Assembly: GCA_023411555.1 (NCBI GenBank)
Contig: JAEYOQ010000058.1
Span: forward strand, 103,292-167,291
DNA length: 64,000 bases
DNA from: Bacillota bacterium
GTDB taxonomy: Bacteria > Bacillota > Clostridia > Lachnospirales > Lachnospiraceae
Direction: 5' to 3'
Each line of letters starts with the position of its first letter. The stretch's first letter is position 1. The notes under the pieces were generated by a model. That model saw only the letters and a program-made list of their open reading frames with translations. It did not search any database and was not told where the DNA came from. Both the position numbers and the translations under genes were made by a program. This document shows positions 44,116 through 53,265 of this stretch, piece by piece.

Positions 44116-45204
44116 TTAATAATCTAATTGCTCCATATACTTCATGTACTTAACAACCATTAATGCAATCTTAAAGGTAATTGCATCCTCAAATACACGA
44201 AGGTCAAGGTTGGTACTCTTTTGCAATTTATCCAACCTGTATACCAGAGTATTGCGGTGGATATACAATTGTCTGGAGGTCTCTGATACATTCAAGCTGT
44301 TTTCAAAGAACTTATTAATCGTAGTAAGTGTCTCTTCATCAAAATCATCAGGAGATTTACCTTCGAAGATTTCTTTAATGAACATCTTACATAACGGCAT
44401 CGGTAGCTGATAGATCAGACGTCCGATTCCCAGGTTATTGTAAGCTACTACATTTCTGCCACTATAGAAGATCTTACCAACATCCAGTGCCATCTTTGCT
44501 TCCTTGTAGGATCTGGATACATCCTTAATCTCGTTAACGATGGTACCGAAGGCTACATGTACCTTAGTCATCGCCTCAGTATTCAGCATATCCAATATCA
44601 CCTTAGCTGTTTTCGTCAAGTCCTCATAGCTTTCATTCTGTTTCACTTCCTTAACAAGAATTATATTTTTCTCGTCAACAGCGGTTATGAAATCCTTCGT
44701 CTTGCCGGAGAATAAGCTGCGAACCGTCTCAAGTGCATTGGCATCCTTCTCATTCTTTGTTTCGATGATATAAACCACACGTCTGGCTTCGGTATCGATA
44801 TGAAGCTTCTTTGCACGATTATAAATGTCCACCAGCAATAGATTATCAAGAAGCAGGTTCTTGATGAAGTTATCCTTGTCATATCTTTCCTTGTATGCAA
44901 TCAACAAATTCTGTATCTGGAAGGAAGCGATCTTTCCAATCATGAACACATCCTCAGAATCACCCTTAGCCAGAATCACATATTCCAACTGATGCTCATC
45001 AAAAACCTTAAAAAATTGATATCCCTGTATTGCCTGACTGTCTGCAGGTGAAGCAACAAATGCTAAAACTGCGCTCTCATACTGCTCTGCATTCTCTATA
45101 GTCGTGGCCAGAACCTTACCTTCCGTATCCATTACGCAAATATCGATACGTGTGATTCCTTTTAACCCATCGATTGTACTTTGAAGAATCTGATTGGAAA
45201 TCAT
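44116..45204 (-). CDS. CdaR/PucR-type sugar diacid regulator, 362 aa
   Basis: Residues 1-130 resemble the diacid-recognition domain (LQSTIDGLKGITRIDICVMD), the middle a GGDEF-like domain (YIIETKNEKDANALETVRSL). The C-terminal 60 residues are the PucR helix-turn-helix (NSLNVSETSRQLYIHRNTLV, YRLDKLQKSTNLDL). It probably controls uptake or use of a carbohydrate acid, but no target operon is adjacent. Its own promoter carries an imperfect palindrome at the start site, suggesting self-regulation. AAGGAGTG precedes the ATG. Confidence 0.88.
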   Translation of the reverse strand: MISNQILQSTIDGLKGITRIDICVMDTEGKVLATTIENAEQYESAVLAFVASPADSQAIQGYQFFKVFDEHQLEYVILAKGDSEDVFMIGKIASFQIQNLLIAYKERYDKDNFIKNLLLDNLLLVDIYNRAKKLHIDTEARRVVYIIETKNEKDANALETVRSLFSGKTKDFITAVDEKNIILVKEVKQNESYEDLTKTAKVILDMLNTEAMTKVHVAFGTIVNEIKDVSRSYKEAKMALDVGKIFYSGRNVVAYNNLGIGRLIYQLPMPLCKMFIKEIFEGKSPDDFDEETLTTINKFFENSLNVSETSRQLYIHRNTLVYRLDKLQKSTNLDLRVFEDAITFKIALMVVKYMKYMEQLDY

Positions 45205-45244
45205 ATTTTCACTCCTTAATATTATATTTCTATTTTTCTTTAAA

Positions 45245-45260
45245 ATTCATGTATATGAAT
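45245..45260. promoter_or_regulatory. Candidate operator for the CdaR-type regulator
   Basis: ATTCATGTATATGAAT has 6-base inverted arms around a 4-base centre. It sits just downstream of the -10 box (45264-45269), where the transcription start would be, and so could block or modulate the promoter when bound. This is inference from position and symmetry. Confidence 0.45.
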
Positions 45261-45263
45261 GCT

Positions 45264-45292
45264 ATTTTATCACCGCTTTCGTCATAAGTAAA
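45264..45292 (-). promoter_or_regulatory. Sigma-A-type promoter of the CdaR-type regulator
   Basis: On the reverse strand TTTACT (45287-45292), a 17-base spacer and TAAAAT (45264-45269) lie about 60 bases before the ATG. The remaining 45293-45531 stretch, down to the AraC gene, shows no gene or further element I can support. Confidence 0.6.
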
Positions 45293-45531
45293 CTAATTTT
45301 ATAAATAATTCACAATTAATTTAGTGTAAATCTATCAAATTCCGTATCTCCCCATATAGTTTATTGCCTATACTAATATTAGCATTCCATCTCAAACTCA
45401 GGTTATAGCTCACTTATGCCTTCGAACGTGCTCGATAGCTTCCCCCGAAGAAAGTTCAACTCTACTCTAATTCTCCCTAGAATACCGTATTCATATCCTC
45501 GCACAGATATTGTACAACCATTGTTCAATAT

Positions 45532-46266
45532 TTATTTATAGTCAGAAGCAATTGCATATTTTCGCGGACTACAGCCATTAACCTGACGGAATACCTTAAT
45601 AAAATAGGAAAGACTGTTATATCCAAGCATTTCAGCAATTTCCGAAACCGAATAGTTTAAATCTCCAAGAAGATTCTTGGCTTCTTCCATCTTCTTATCC
45701 CTGATATACTGTGTCAGCGATTTCCCAGTCTCTGATTTAAAAAGGGAAGATAGATAGCCAGGATGTACCTTTACGACCTTTGCCACATCCTTTAGCCGGC
45801 ACGGTTCGTAAAGGTGCTGGTGAATATACCGTATGGCACGACGGATGGGCAAGGTATACCTCTCCTCTCTTCCTACTCGAACCAGTTCTATATAATGCTT
45901 AAATATCTCCTGGATAAGGTCCTGCCAATTATTCATGTCTGCACGGCTCTCAATCTCATTGATATAATAATCACTCAAAGCATAGCAACGCTTGTCATCC
46001 GCTCCAAGGTCCGCAGCATAGCGGCATATAACCGCCACAGCACAGATTAGGCTGTTCTTGATAGATCTTAAGGGCTGCATGGCCAGTGGGAACTCATATA
46101 GAGCCTCATTGGTCAGTTGTACCTCCCTTAAATCCCAGTCACTGAGATAAGATACCTTCCCTAGTAGTAATGCTGTAATAATTTTATGCTCCTCTACACG
46201 GGAATAATGCCCATAACCAGACATTAGTAGTTGCTTTATTGCATACTCGGCCTGTTTTTTACTCAT
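45532..46266 (-). CDS. AraC family transcriptional regulator, 244 aa
   Basis: The C-terminal 100 residues are the double helix-turn-helix of AraC proteins (YEPCRLKDVAKVVKVHPGYL, SSLFKSETGKSLTQYI, VSEIAEMLGYNSLSYFIKVF, PRKYA). The first 140 residues are helical and look like the N-terminal part of YesN/Btr-like regulators rather than a cupin. It is divergent from the GH1 gene over a gap of about 200 bases, so it probably controls the GH1-ROK pair. Confidence 0.9.
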   Translation of the reverse strand: MSKKQAEYAIKQLLMSGYGHYSRVEEHKIITALLLGKVSYLSDWDLREVQLTNEALYEFPLAMQPLRSIKNSLICAVAVICRYAADLGADDKRCYALSDYYINEIESRADMNNWQDLIQEIFKHYIELVRVGREERYTLPIRRAIRYIHQHLYEPCRLKDVAKVVKVHPGYLSSLFKSETGKSLTQYIRDKKMEEAKNLLGDLNYSVSEIAEMLGYNSLSYFIKVFRQVNGCSPRKYAIASDYK

Positions 46267-46462
46267 TATTAATCCCCCTTCTGACGCAAGCAGTGAATCG
46301 AGCTCAAGCTCATATAAAAGTCGTACTTCTTAATAATCCAGACTATTACCTATCTATAATTATATTAATCTTAAAATATTACAACTATTTTAACACCAAG
46401 CTGATAGGATGACAATAAAAGGTAGCAATCAACCAAAAACTAAGAAAAAGGAGATGGTATGC

Positions 46463-47836
46463 ATGAGTGTATTTGCTAAGGATTTTATGTGGGGCGGTTC
46501 TGTGTCAAGCATGCAGGCGGAGGGTGCCTGGAATGAAGGCGGAAAAGGCCCCACCACCTATGATGCAGAGGGGGTTACAAGGTTTGGTTCCGATTGGAAG
46601 GTAGCAATCGATTTTTATCACCGCTACAAGGAGGATATTGCTCTATTCGCCGGAATGGGCTTTACCGCTTATCGGTTTTCCATTAGTTGGGCCCGAATCC
46701 TGCCTGACGGAGAAGGAGAGCTCAATGAGGAAGGTCTGGCCTTTTATGAAAATGTGATCGACGAGCTTCTAAAACACAAAATCGAACCGGTGGTATGCTT
46801 ATATCATTTTGATATGCCATTGGCACTTTATAAGAAATACGGCGGTTGGAATAGCCGCCAGACTCTGGATGCCTTCAACAGGTATGCCGAGGCCGTCATC
46901 ATACGTTTTGGTACTAAGGTGAAATACTATATCCCCTTTAACGAACAGAATGTGGCTCCCATGGTCGCTTTATTCCAGCTTCCCGAAGACACAGATAAGC
47001 TAGAGAAAAGCCGGCTTATGGCCGCCAGTATGCATCACATGTTTCTGGCCTCCGCCTCCGTATGGCACCTGGCACGTAAATACGCTCCTCATGCCAAGGT
47101 AGGCGGAATGGTGAATTTCATGCCGATTTATCCAGCTACCTGCAAGCCTGAGGACATCCTTGCTGCAGGGAAGGCAAATCGCAGCTATAACCTTCAGACT
47201 CTGGACATCTTCGCTTATGGCGAATATCCCCCGGATCTGTTGTACGAATGGAAAAAAGCAGATATTACCCCTCCGATACAAGAGGGTGATCTGGATTACC
47301 TTAAGCAGGCTAAGATGGACTTTCTGGCTCATAGCTATTATATGTCCTTGACCATACAAGCCAACCAAGACAGCGATATTACCTCCGTCATTATGAGCGC
47401 CTTCCAAAATCAAACTAAGAATGAATATCTGAAAGAGACTGAATGGGGCTGGCCTATCGATCCGGTCGGTTTGCGTCTGACCGTCAAAGAGATCTATGTG
47501 AGATACCGTCTACCGGTGTTTACCATCGAATGCGGTATAGGTGTTGATGAAAGTCTGAACGAACAAAGCACCATAGAGGATGATTACCGAATTAATTATT
47601 TTCGTGAGCACCTGGAACAGCTAAGGCTTGCAGTCTCCGAGGATGGCGTAGATCTGATGGGCTTTTTAACCTGGGGCCCTATTGATATTCTAAGCTCTAG
47701 GTGTGAGATGAAGAAACGTTACGGCTTCATCTATGTGAATCGCACCGACACCGATCTAAAGGACCTGGCCAGATATAAGAAGAAAAGCTATGATTGGTTT
47801 AAAAATGTGATAGCCAGTAACGGGGAAGAATTATAG
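46463..47836 (+). CDS. Glycoside hydrolase family 1 (beta-glucosidase or 6-phospho-beta-glucosidase), 457 aa
   Basis: The GH1 barrel is clear: FAKDFMWGGSVSSMQAEGAW at the start, YRFSISWARILPDGEGELNE, and the acid/base Glu in YIPFNEQN. The nucleophile Glu is in FTIECGIG, where most relatives have ITENG, and the C-terminal WGPIDILSS and KKRYGFIYVNR regions are typical. AAGGAG is 8-9 bases from the ATG used; the frame opens 18 codons earlier. It is cytoplasmic (no signal) and 11 bases upstream of a ROK kinase. The set suits use of beta-glucosides or related disaccharides; phosphorylated or free substrate is not decided. Confidence 0.9.
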   Translation: MSVFAKDFMWGGSVSSMQAEGAWNEGGKGPTTYDAEGVTRFGSDWKVAIDFYHRYKEDIALFAGMGFTAYRFSISWARILPDGEGELNEEGLAFYENVIDELLKHKIEPVVCLYHFDMPLALYKKYGGWNSRQTLDAFNRYAEAVIIRFGTKVKYYIPFNEQNVAPMVALFQLPEDTDKLEKSRLMAASMHHMFLASASVWHLARKYAPHAKVGGMVNFMPIYPATCKPEDILAAGKANRSYNLQTLDIFAYGEYPPDLLYEWKKADITPPIQEGDLDYLKQAKMDFLAHSYYMSLTIQANQDSDITSVIMSAFQNQTKNEYLKETEWGWPIDPVGLRLTVKEIYVRYRLPVFTIECGIGVDESLNEQSTIEDDYRINYFREHLEQLRLAVSEDGVDLMGFLTWGPIDILSSRCEMKKRYGFIYVNRTDTDLKDLARYKKKSYDWFKNVIASNGEEL

Positions 47837-47847
47837 AAGGAGAAGGT

Positions 47848-48771
47848 ATGGAGAAGCTAATATTCGATATCGGTGCTACCAATACAAAATTCGCATTAAT
47901 GAATACTGAGGGACAAATTCTTAGTAAACATAGCGTACCTACCAATTACGAATCAGCAGCATCATACTTTGATAGTATAGCAGAGATTTGTATCAGATAT
48001 AAGGCTAGGGTAGATAAGATTGCCATCAGTACCAACGGTCGGATGTGCACAGATGGTGATACTTATCGTGCTTATACCATGAAGTTTCTACAGGGATTGA
48101 ATCTAAAAAAGGAAATAGAAGCACGTACAGGTCTCCCGGTGATCGTATTAAATGACGGCTTTTCTGCTGCTCTGGGAGAATGGTGGAAAGGCTCTGGACA
48201 AGGCTATAAAAATCTACTGGTAATTGTACTGGGCAGTGGTATGGGAGGCGGACTCATTCTGGATGGTAAGCTATATCAAGGAGAACGACTGAATGCTGCC
48301 ATGTTATTCGGGATGTTGAGTGCCTATGGCAATGGTAAATACGAGCTTTCTGGTATGACTACTTCTTTCGCCTTGCTCCTCTATCAGCTATCGGCTATGA
48401 AGCAGATCCCCCCAGAGAAGATGACAGGTCAAAGCTTTTTTGATTTTGCAGAACAGGGTGATCCGGCTGCAATCGGAATGCTGAATACTTATTGTGAGGT
48501 TATTGCAGGCATCATCTACAACGCCGCCTTGTTACTGGATCTGGATTGCACTGTGATAACCGGTGGTCTGTCCGCACAACCCCTTCTGATGGATACAATT
48601 CGACATAAGCTACAGGCCATCCCCAACCATTTATTAGAGGGACCGGTTGTTGGTTTTCTTGACAGGCTTAGCCTGGATCAGAGGGATTTTGACGTCAATC
48701 TAAAGCAAGGCAGTCTAGCATTAGATGCCAATCTATACGGGGCACTGTATTATTTGCTGCATCACGAGTAA
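47848..48771 (+). CDS. ROK family sugar kinase, 307 aa
   Basis: The ATP-binding start FDIGATNTKFALMNTEGQIL and the second phosphate loop VIVLGSGMGGGLILDGKLYQ are standard ROK. VIVLNDGFSAALGEWW carries the catalytic Asp. The zinc-binding Cys cluster (CxCGxxGCxE) of many glucokinases is absent, as in the beta-glucoside kinase-like subgroup. It follows the GH1 gene directly, and would phosphorylate the sugar or glycoside handled by that enzyme. GGAGAAGG precedes the ATG. Confidence 0.88.
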   Translation: MEKLIFDIGATNTKFALMNTEGQILSKHSVPTNYESAASYFDSIAEICIRYKARVDKIAISTNGRMCTDGDTYRAYTMKFLQGLNLKKEIEARTGLPVIVLNDGFSAALGEWWKGSGQGYKNLLVIVLGSGMGGGLILDGKLYQGERLNAAMLFGMLSAYGNGKYELSGMTTSFALLLYQLSAMKQIPPEKMTGQSFFDFAEQGDPAAIGMLNTYCEVIAGIIYNAALLLDLDCTVITGGLSAQPLLMDTIRHKLQAIPNHLLEGPVVGFLDRLSLDQRDFDVNLKQGSLALDANLYGALYYLLHHE

Positions 48772-48811
48772 TCAATTAGTTTTATACTGCGGTTGAAGCC
48801 ACGAATCAAAA

Positions 48812-48837
48812 ACAGGGAGCACCTAAGTGCTCCCTGT
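48812..48837. terminator. Bidirectional terminator between ROK and ABC ATPase genes
   Basis: ACAGGGAGCAC and GTGCTCCCTGT enclose a 4-base loop, with A-rich bases on the left and T-rich on the right, between the convergent ROK and MsmX-type genes. Confidence 0.85.
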
Positions 48838-48848
48838 CATCTTTATTA

Positions 48849-49964
48849 TTAATTAGTAATAACCTGCTCAGTTTCCTTATCGAATACATGCAACTTGGAC
48901 ATATCAAATGCAATCTTCAATGTATCATCCGGTCTAGCGGTAGTACGAGGATTAACACGCGCAGTGATCTCTAAGGTATCAGTTACTGTGAAGTATAAGA
49001 ATACTTCAGCACCTAATAACTCGTATACTCTAACAGTAGCTTCAATTACACTGTCAGGGGAGCTGTTGATGAACATCTCTTCATCATGGATATCCTCAGG
49101 ACGAATACCAATAACAACTGCCTTGCCATCATAACCACCTTCAATAAGCTTCTTAGCTTTAGTCTCAGGAAGCTTTAAGGAGTTGCTTCCGAAGTTTACA
49201 AATACGTCGTTGCCCTTCTTCTGAACAGTAGCATCGATCATGTTCATCTGAGGTGAACCCATGAAACCAGCTACGAATAAGTTCTTCGGTCTGTCATATA
49301 AGTTCTGAGGTGTATCAACCTGCTGAACTAAACCATCCTTCATAACAACGATTCTTGTACCAAGTGTCATAGCCTCTGTCTGATCATGTGTTACATAGAT
49401 GATAGTTGTCTGTAATCTCTGATGTAACTTGGAGATCTCGATACGCATCTGTACTCTCAGCTTAGCATCAAGGTTGGATAAAGGCTCATCCATAAGGAAT
49501 ACCTTAGGATTACGAACGATAGCACGACCCATAGCAACACGCTGTCTCTGACCACCGGAAAGAGCCTTCGGCTTACGATCTAATAAATGTTCAATATCAA
49601 GAATTTTAGCTGCTTCATGTACATATTTATCAATCTGATCCTTTGGAACTTTTCTTAATTTCAAACCAAATGCCATGTTATCATAAACTGACATATGCGG
49701 ATACAAAGCGTAGTTCTGGAAAACCATCGCAATATCTCTGTCCTTCGGTTCAACATCGTTAACTAACTTATCGCCGATCCATAATTCGCCCTGGGAAATC
49801 TCCTCAAGACCTGCGATCATACGAAGAGTGGTTGACTTACCGCAACCAGAAGGTCCAACGAAGATGATAAACTCTCTATCAGCTATCTCAAGATTAAAAT
49901 CTTTAACAGCGATAACTCCGTTAGGATACTGCTTAGTTATGTTTTTAAGTGATAAACTTGCCAT
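48849..49964 (-). CDS. Multi-sugar ABC transporter ATPase (MsmX/UgpC/MalK type), 371 aa
   Basis: Walker A GPSGCGKSTTLRMIAG near residue 36, signature LSGGQRQRVAMGRAI, Walker B VFLMDEPLSNLDAKLR and switch His VTHDQTEAMT are all present. The last 130 residues are the TOBE/OB region (AVVIGIRPEDIHDEEMF). Such ATPases energise several carbohydrate ABC importers encoded elsewhere, which fits the lone gene here without permeases. AGGAGG precedes the ATG. Confidence 0.94.
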   Translation of the reverse strand: MASLSLKNITKQYPNGVIAVKDFNLEIADREFIIFVGPSGCGKSTTLRMIAGLEEISQGELWIGDKLVNDVEPKDRDIAMVFQNYALYPHMSVYDNMAFGLKLRKVPKDQIDKYVHEAAKILDIEHLLDRKPKALSGGQRQRVAMGRAIVRNPKVFLMDEPLSNLDAKLRVQMRIEISKLHQRLQTTIIYVTHDQTEAMTLGTRIVVMKDGLVQQVDTPQNLYDRPKNLFVAGFMGSPQMNMIDATVQKKGNDVFVNFGSNSLKLPETKAKKLIEGGYDGKAVVIGIRPEDIHDEEMFINSSPDSVIEATVRVYELLGAEVFLYFTVTDTLEITARVNPRTTARPDDTLKIAFDMSKLHVFDKETEQVITN

Positions 49965-50154
49965 TTTATATCCTCCTACAATTTTCTACAATTGATATGT
50001 TCTTGTACAACTAACTATGGTTTTATGATACACTATTTCCCTTTTATAAACCATATCCCAATTCAACAAAATAGATTTTGCCCTTTTGTATAATTTGTAT
50101 ATCAGAAAAATAAAAAGGTAGTTTTAACAATAATACGCCAAATATTTCTTAAAA

Positions 50155-51036
50155 TTACTGTCTATATTCAATAAAACCCTCTCCCATAACCTCTCTTACA
50201 TCGCTAACAATGACAAAAGATTTAGGATCTATTCTCTGCGCAATCTCTACGATTCTGATGATTTCCTTCTTAGAAACCACACAAAAAAGCATCTTTTTAT
50301 CACGGTTGGAATACATTCCCGTAGCATTGACACCTGTCACTCCACGGTCCATGTGATGCATGATGGCATGAGCAATCTCTGCATAGTCGTCTGAAATGAT
50401 ATATGCCATCTTAGCAAACTTAAGACCCTCCAAAATACTATCCGAGACCTTTGTGGTTACAAACACAGCGATAATGGCATACAGAGCATTGCCAAGACCA
50501 AAAACAAAAGCACCAACTACAATGATTGCTCCGTCTATGATAATCAGAATCTGCGGAACTGTGATATGCTTGTTCTTAAAATGAAGCAAGGTAGCTAATA
50601 GGTCCGTCCCTCCGGTGGAGGCCTGAACAGAAAATACCAGTCCGATACCTACCCCACTGACCGCTCCACCTAATATTGAGGCGAGAAGATAATCCGTCAG
50701 CCCAAGATCAACAACCGGAATTACCATCAGTGAAAGTGAAAATGCCAGCATTCCGAACAAGGAGGTCATCAGAAACTTAACCCCCTTTGCTTTGATAGAA
50801 ACCAAGAATAATGGAATATTACAAGCAACATTAAACAGCCAGACCGGAATTCCTCCGTCTACGATACCACTCGTTAAGTACTTTACTACTATGGCAAGAC
50901 CGGACACGCCTCCTGTAACCAGTTCCATCGGCTCGTAAACCAGGTTGACCCCAAGAGCCATTAAGAAAGATCCCACCAGTATCAGCAGATACTTTCGAAG
51001 CATATTGATATTTTTGTTGTTTATATTACTTAACAT
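50155..51036 (-). CDS. YitT family membrane protein (DUF161/DUF2179), 293 aa
   Basis: About five to six hydrophobic helices cover residues 15-205 (LLILVGSFLMALGVNLVYEP, ELVTGGVSGLAIVVKYLTSG, ASTGGTDLLATLLHFKNKHI). A cytosolic DUF2179 domain closes the protein (MLFCVVSKKEIIRIVEIAQR, DPKSFVIVSDVREVMGEGF). Function of the family is not known. The ATG chosen follows GAAGGAGAAG; a longer frame adds 28 codons over the leader. Confidence 0.9.
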   Translation of the reverse strand: MLSNINNKNINMLRKYLLILVGSFLMALGVNLVYEPMELVTGGVSGLAIVVKYLTSGIVDGGIPVWLFNVACNIPLFLVSIKAKGVKFLMTSLFGMLAFSLSLMVIPVVDLGLTDYLLASILGGAVSGVGIGLVFSVQASTGGTDLLATLLHFKNKHITVPQILIIIDGAIIVVGAFVFGLGNALYAIIAVFVTTKVSDSILEGLKFAKMAYIISDDYAEIAHAIMHHMDRGVTGVNATGMYSNRDKKMLFCVVSKKEIIRIVEIAQRIDPKSFVIVSDVREVMGEGFIEYRQ

Positions 51037-51166
51037 GATTACTTCTCCTTCGGTTCGATATACAGGATGACGATAATATAATTTATGGTACACACATCCC
51101 ATTATTTTATTCTTTCGCATATACTATCCGTACACGTATTCTCTTTTAAGTGTCATTTTCACGCTA

Positions 51167-51257
51167 ACTTGACATACCTACCCCATGTGTTAGTTTGTGC
51201 CGAGGATTACGCAGGTACAAACTTTGAAGTGTGAAAATTGCCCTTTATTTTCACACT
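51167..51257 (+). repeat. 91-bp repeat element, copy 1 (left arm of inverted pair)
   Basis: This 91-base block is the inverted counterpart of 52324-52414, same length and about 80-85% alike by eye. It contains two hairpins: AGTTTGTgCC/GGtACAAACT and AGTGTGAAAAT/ATTTTCACACT. It lies directly after the stop side of the LCP-like gene. Confidence 0.85.
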
Positions 51258-52176
51258 AATAGGCACCCAGCTCCAGCAGCTGTTGCGGCAGTCTTATCTC
51301 ATCTACGACAAAACCGCTATTTTTCTCATAGCCAGCGATTCGGATAAAGCTGACATCATCCAGAGAAGTCAACAAATAGCTTTCCACATAGCTCATCTTC
51401 CCATCAACGGGCAGATTTGATTTCATGTCCTCATACAGCTTTTCTATATAGTTACTAAGCTCCTCTGAGCCTTCTAACGTATCTAAAAGTTCAATATATT
51501 CCTTCTTAAACACTTCCGCTACTACCGCCTCAGCCTCCGGCTCATCTGCTGCCTCAGTATTGCCTTTCGACACGAGGCTACTGGCACTCGTCCCCTCCGG
51601 TATGCTCCTCTCCTCAAAGACCGATTGATAAAGCTCTACCGGCATTACCGAATAATAGCTGATGTTCAGCTTCAGCATATCCTCTATTATCAAAACTCCA
51701 TAATCGAAAACCACGGAGGCATCAAGGTATCTACTCATAGTTGACAACCGAAGTACCTGAGGGATCGAGGGCTGAACCGCAACCAGCTTCTTATATAGGA
51801 TTTCTGACATCGTAAACTGGGTACTCATTGGAATAGTGATATAGGTCAGCCGATTTCTTTCACAATGGAATATCTCCAGCACAAGCTTATCAATGGTATG
51901 GTTGTCCGAATCATAACAGAAAATCAGATTTTTACTTACCTCATCCACATTTGGTACTGTAATCGGTACTGGTGTAGGTTTCGGCTTTTCGACAACCTCG
52001 GTCTTCTCCGGTTCAACCATCCATAGCTTTAAGGTTAGCTGATATCCTATGATACCCGCAGTCAATATCGCTACAATAAAAAAGGATTGTAAAAATCCTC
52101 TGATAAACATATTCGTTGCTGTTTGCTTACGTCTCCTCTTCCCCTTTTGTCCATTTTTCTTTGCATTTTGCTTCAA
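51256..52176 (-). CDS. Divergent LytR-CpsA-Psr-like membrane protein, 306 aa
   Basis: After a very basic N-terminus (residues 1-20) comes one membrane helix (GFLQSFFIVAILTAGIIGYQ). A Pro-rich linker follows and then an outside domain. That domain reads like an LCP domain in outline: NLIFCYDSDNHTIDKLVLEI for the first strand, LTYITIPMSTQFTM for the pRDT-type strand, and a regular YGVLIIEDMLKLNISYYSVM end. The arginines that bind polyprenyl phosphate in true LCP enzymes are not evident, so activity is doubtful. The TTG start has GAGAGGTG upstream; a GTG three codons earlier is an alternative. It is bracketed by the 91-bp inverted repeats. Confidence 0.65.
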   Translation of the reverse strand: MKQNAKKNGQKGKRRRKQTATNMFIRGFLQSFFIVAILTAGIIGYQLTLKLWMVEPEKTEVVEKPKPTPVPITVPNVDEVSKNLIFCYDSDNHTIDKLVLEIFHCERNRLTYITIPMSTQFTMSEILYKKLVAVQPSIPQVLRLSTMSRYLDASVVFDYGVLIIEDMLKLNISYYSVMPVELYQSVFEERSIPEGTSASSLVSKGNTEAADEPEAEAVVAEVFKKEYIELLDTLEGSEELSNYIEKLYEDMKSNLPVDGKMSYVESYLLTSLDDVSFIRIAGYEKNSGFVVDEIRLPQQLLELGAY

Positions 52177-52323
52177 GTGCTTCACCTCTCATAACGAATA
52201 TATTACCATATTGGGGGTCGATTATCAACGTATCTTTCATCCGCTGGTATGGTGTGATATACTATAAACACAAAGCCTATGGCAAAGAATAGAGTATGGA
52301 ATTTATGGAAAAATACAAATAGT

Positions 52324-52414
52324 AGTGTGAAAATAAAAAGCTATTTTCACACTTCCAAGTTTGTGCCTGCGTAATCCTCGGCACAAACTAATTCAAAGGG
52401 TAGTCATGTTAAGT
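52324..52414 (-). repeat. 91-bp repeat element, copy 2 (right arm of inverted pair)
   Basis: Inverted copy of 51167-51257. Both hairpins are kept, including AGTTTGTGCC/GGCACAAACT made perfect here. It lies upstream of both the LCP-like gene (minus strand) and the SDR gene (plus strand). Confidence 0.85.
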
Positions 52415-52440
52415 TACTATAAAAAGAAGTGGGGGTTTTT

Positions 52441-53172
52441 ATGAATAGAAAAACAGCATTAGTGACCGGCTCCTCCAGGGGAATAGGCAAGGCAATTGCA
52501 GTTAAATTTGCCAAGAAGGGCTATGATGTCATCATCAACTGCGCCCACCATGAGGAGGTCTTACGAAAGACGAAAGCCGAAATTGAAGGCTATCAGGTAT
52601 CCTGTCATGCATTTTTAGGTGATATGGGAGATTATAATACAGCAAAGGAGCTCTTCCATCAGATCAAGAAGCTTTATGGAAGTATTGATGTCCTGGTTAA
52701 CAATGCAGGCATCTCCTACGTCGGCTTACTTACCGATATGACACCGGAGGACTGGAACCTTGTCATTCAGACGAATCTGACCTCTGTCTTCAATTGCTGC
52801 TCTCTTGCCATTCCGGACATGGTACGAAATAAACGTGGTAAAATCATTAATATTTCCTCTGTCTGGGGCAATGTAGGAGCCTCCTGTGAGGTTGCTTATT
52901 CTGCCTCCAAGGGAGGAATGAATGCACTTACAAAGGCTCTGGCCAAGGAGCTGGCTCCAAGCAATATTCAGGTAAATGCCGTTGCTTGCGGTGCCATTGA
53001 TACGGAGATGAATCATTTTCTGGAGGATGCAGAGCTAATGAGTCTGATTGAAGAGATTCCCACCGGCCGCCTGGGTCGTGCGGAGGAGGTCGCTGACCTG
53101 GTCTATCATCTAGCCTATAAGAACGAATACCTGACCGGTCAGATCATCAGCCTGGATGGTGGCTGGATCTAA
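52441..53172 (+). CDS. Short-chain dehydrogenase/reductase (FabG-like), 243 aa
   Basis: A classical SDR: cofactor loop TGSSRGIGKAIAVKF near residues 9-23, NNAG near 86-89, catalytic Ser in INISSVWG and Tyr/Lys in AYSASKGGMNALTKALAKEL, and the C-terminal TGQIISLDGGWI. It resembles 3-oxoacyl-ACP reductases, but it stands outside any fatty-acid operon, so its substrate is open. The ATG is preceded by a G-rich site; the frame extends four codons to a GTG. It lies directly after repeat copy 2. Confidence 0.9.
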   Translation: MNRKTALVTGSSRGIGKAIAVKFAKKGYDVIINCAHHEEVLRKTKAEIEGYQVSCHAFLGDMGDYNTAKELFHQIKKLYGSIDVLVNNAGISYVGLLTDMTPEDWNLVIQTNLTSVFNCCSLAIPDMVRNKRGKIINISSVWGNVGASCEVAYSASKGGMNALTKALAKELAPSNIQVNAVACGAIDTEMNHFLEDAELMSLIEEIPTGRLGRAEEVADLVYHLAYKNEYLTGQIISLDGGWI

Positions 53173-53265
53173 GAATTTGTATGTATAGAATCATTTGACA
53201 CATCCCCATCCTCTGGTGTATAACTGATATGTTGCTAATACACTACAACATAATGGAGTCAATCA

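Noticed and set aside
47000..47413. 137-codon minus-strand frame inside GH1
   Set aside because: Antisense to conserved glycosidase sequence, with no signals of its own.
51167..52414. The inverted pair as ends of an insertion sequence
   Set aside because: The enclosed gene is not a transposase and the outer flanks do not show a matching target duplication by eye.
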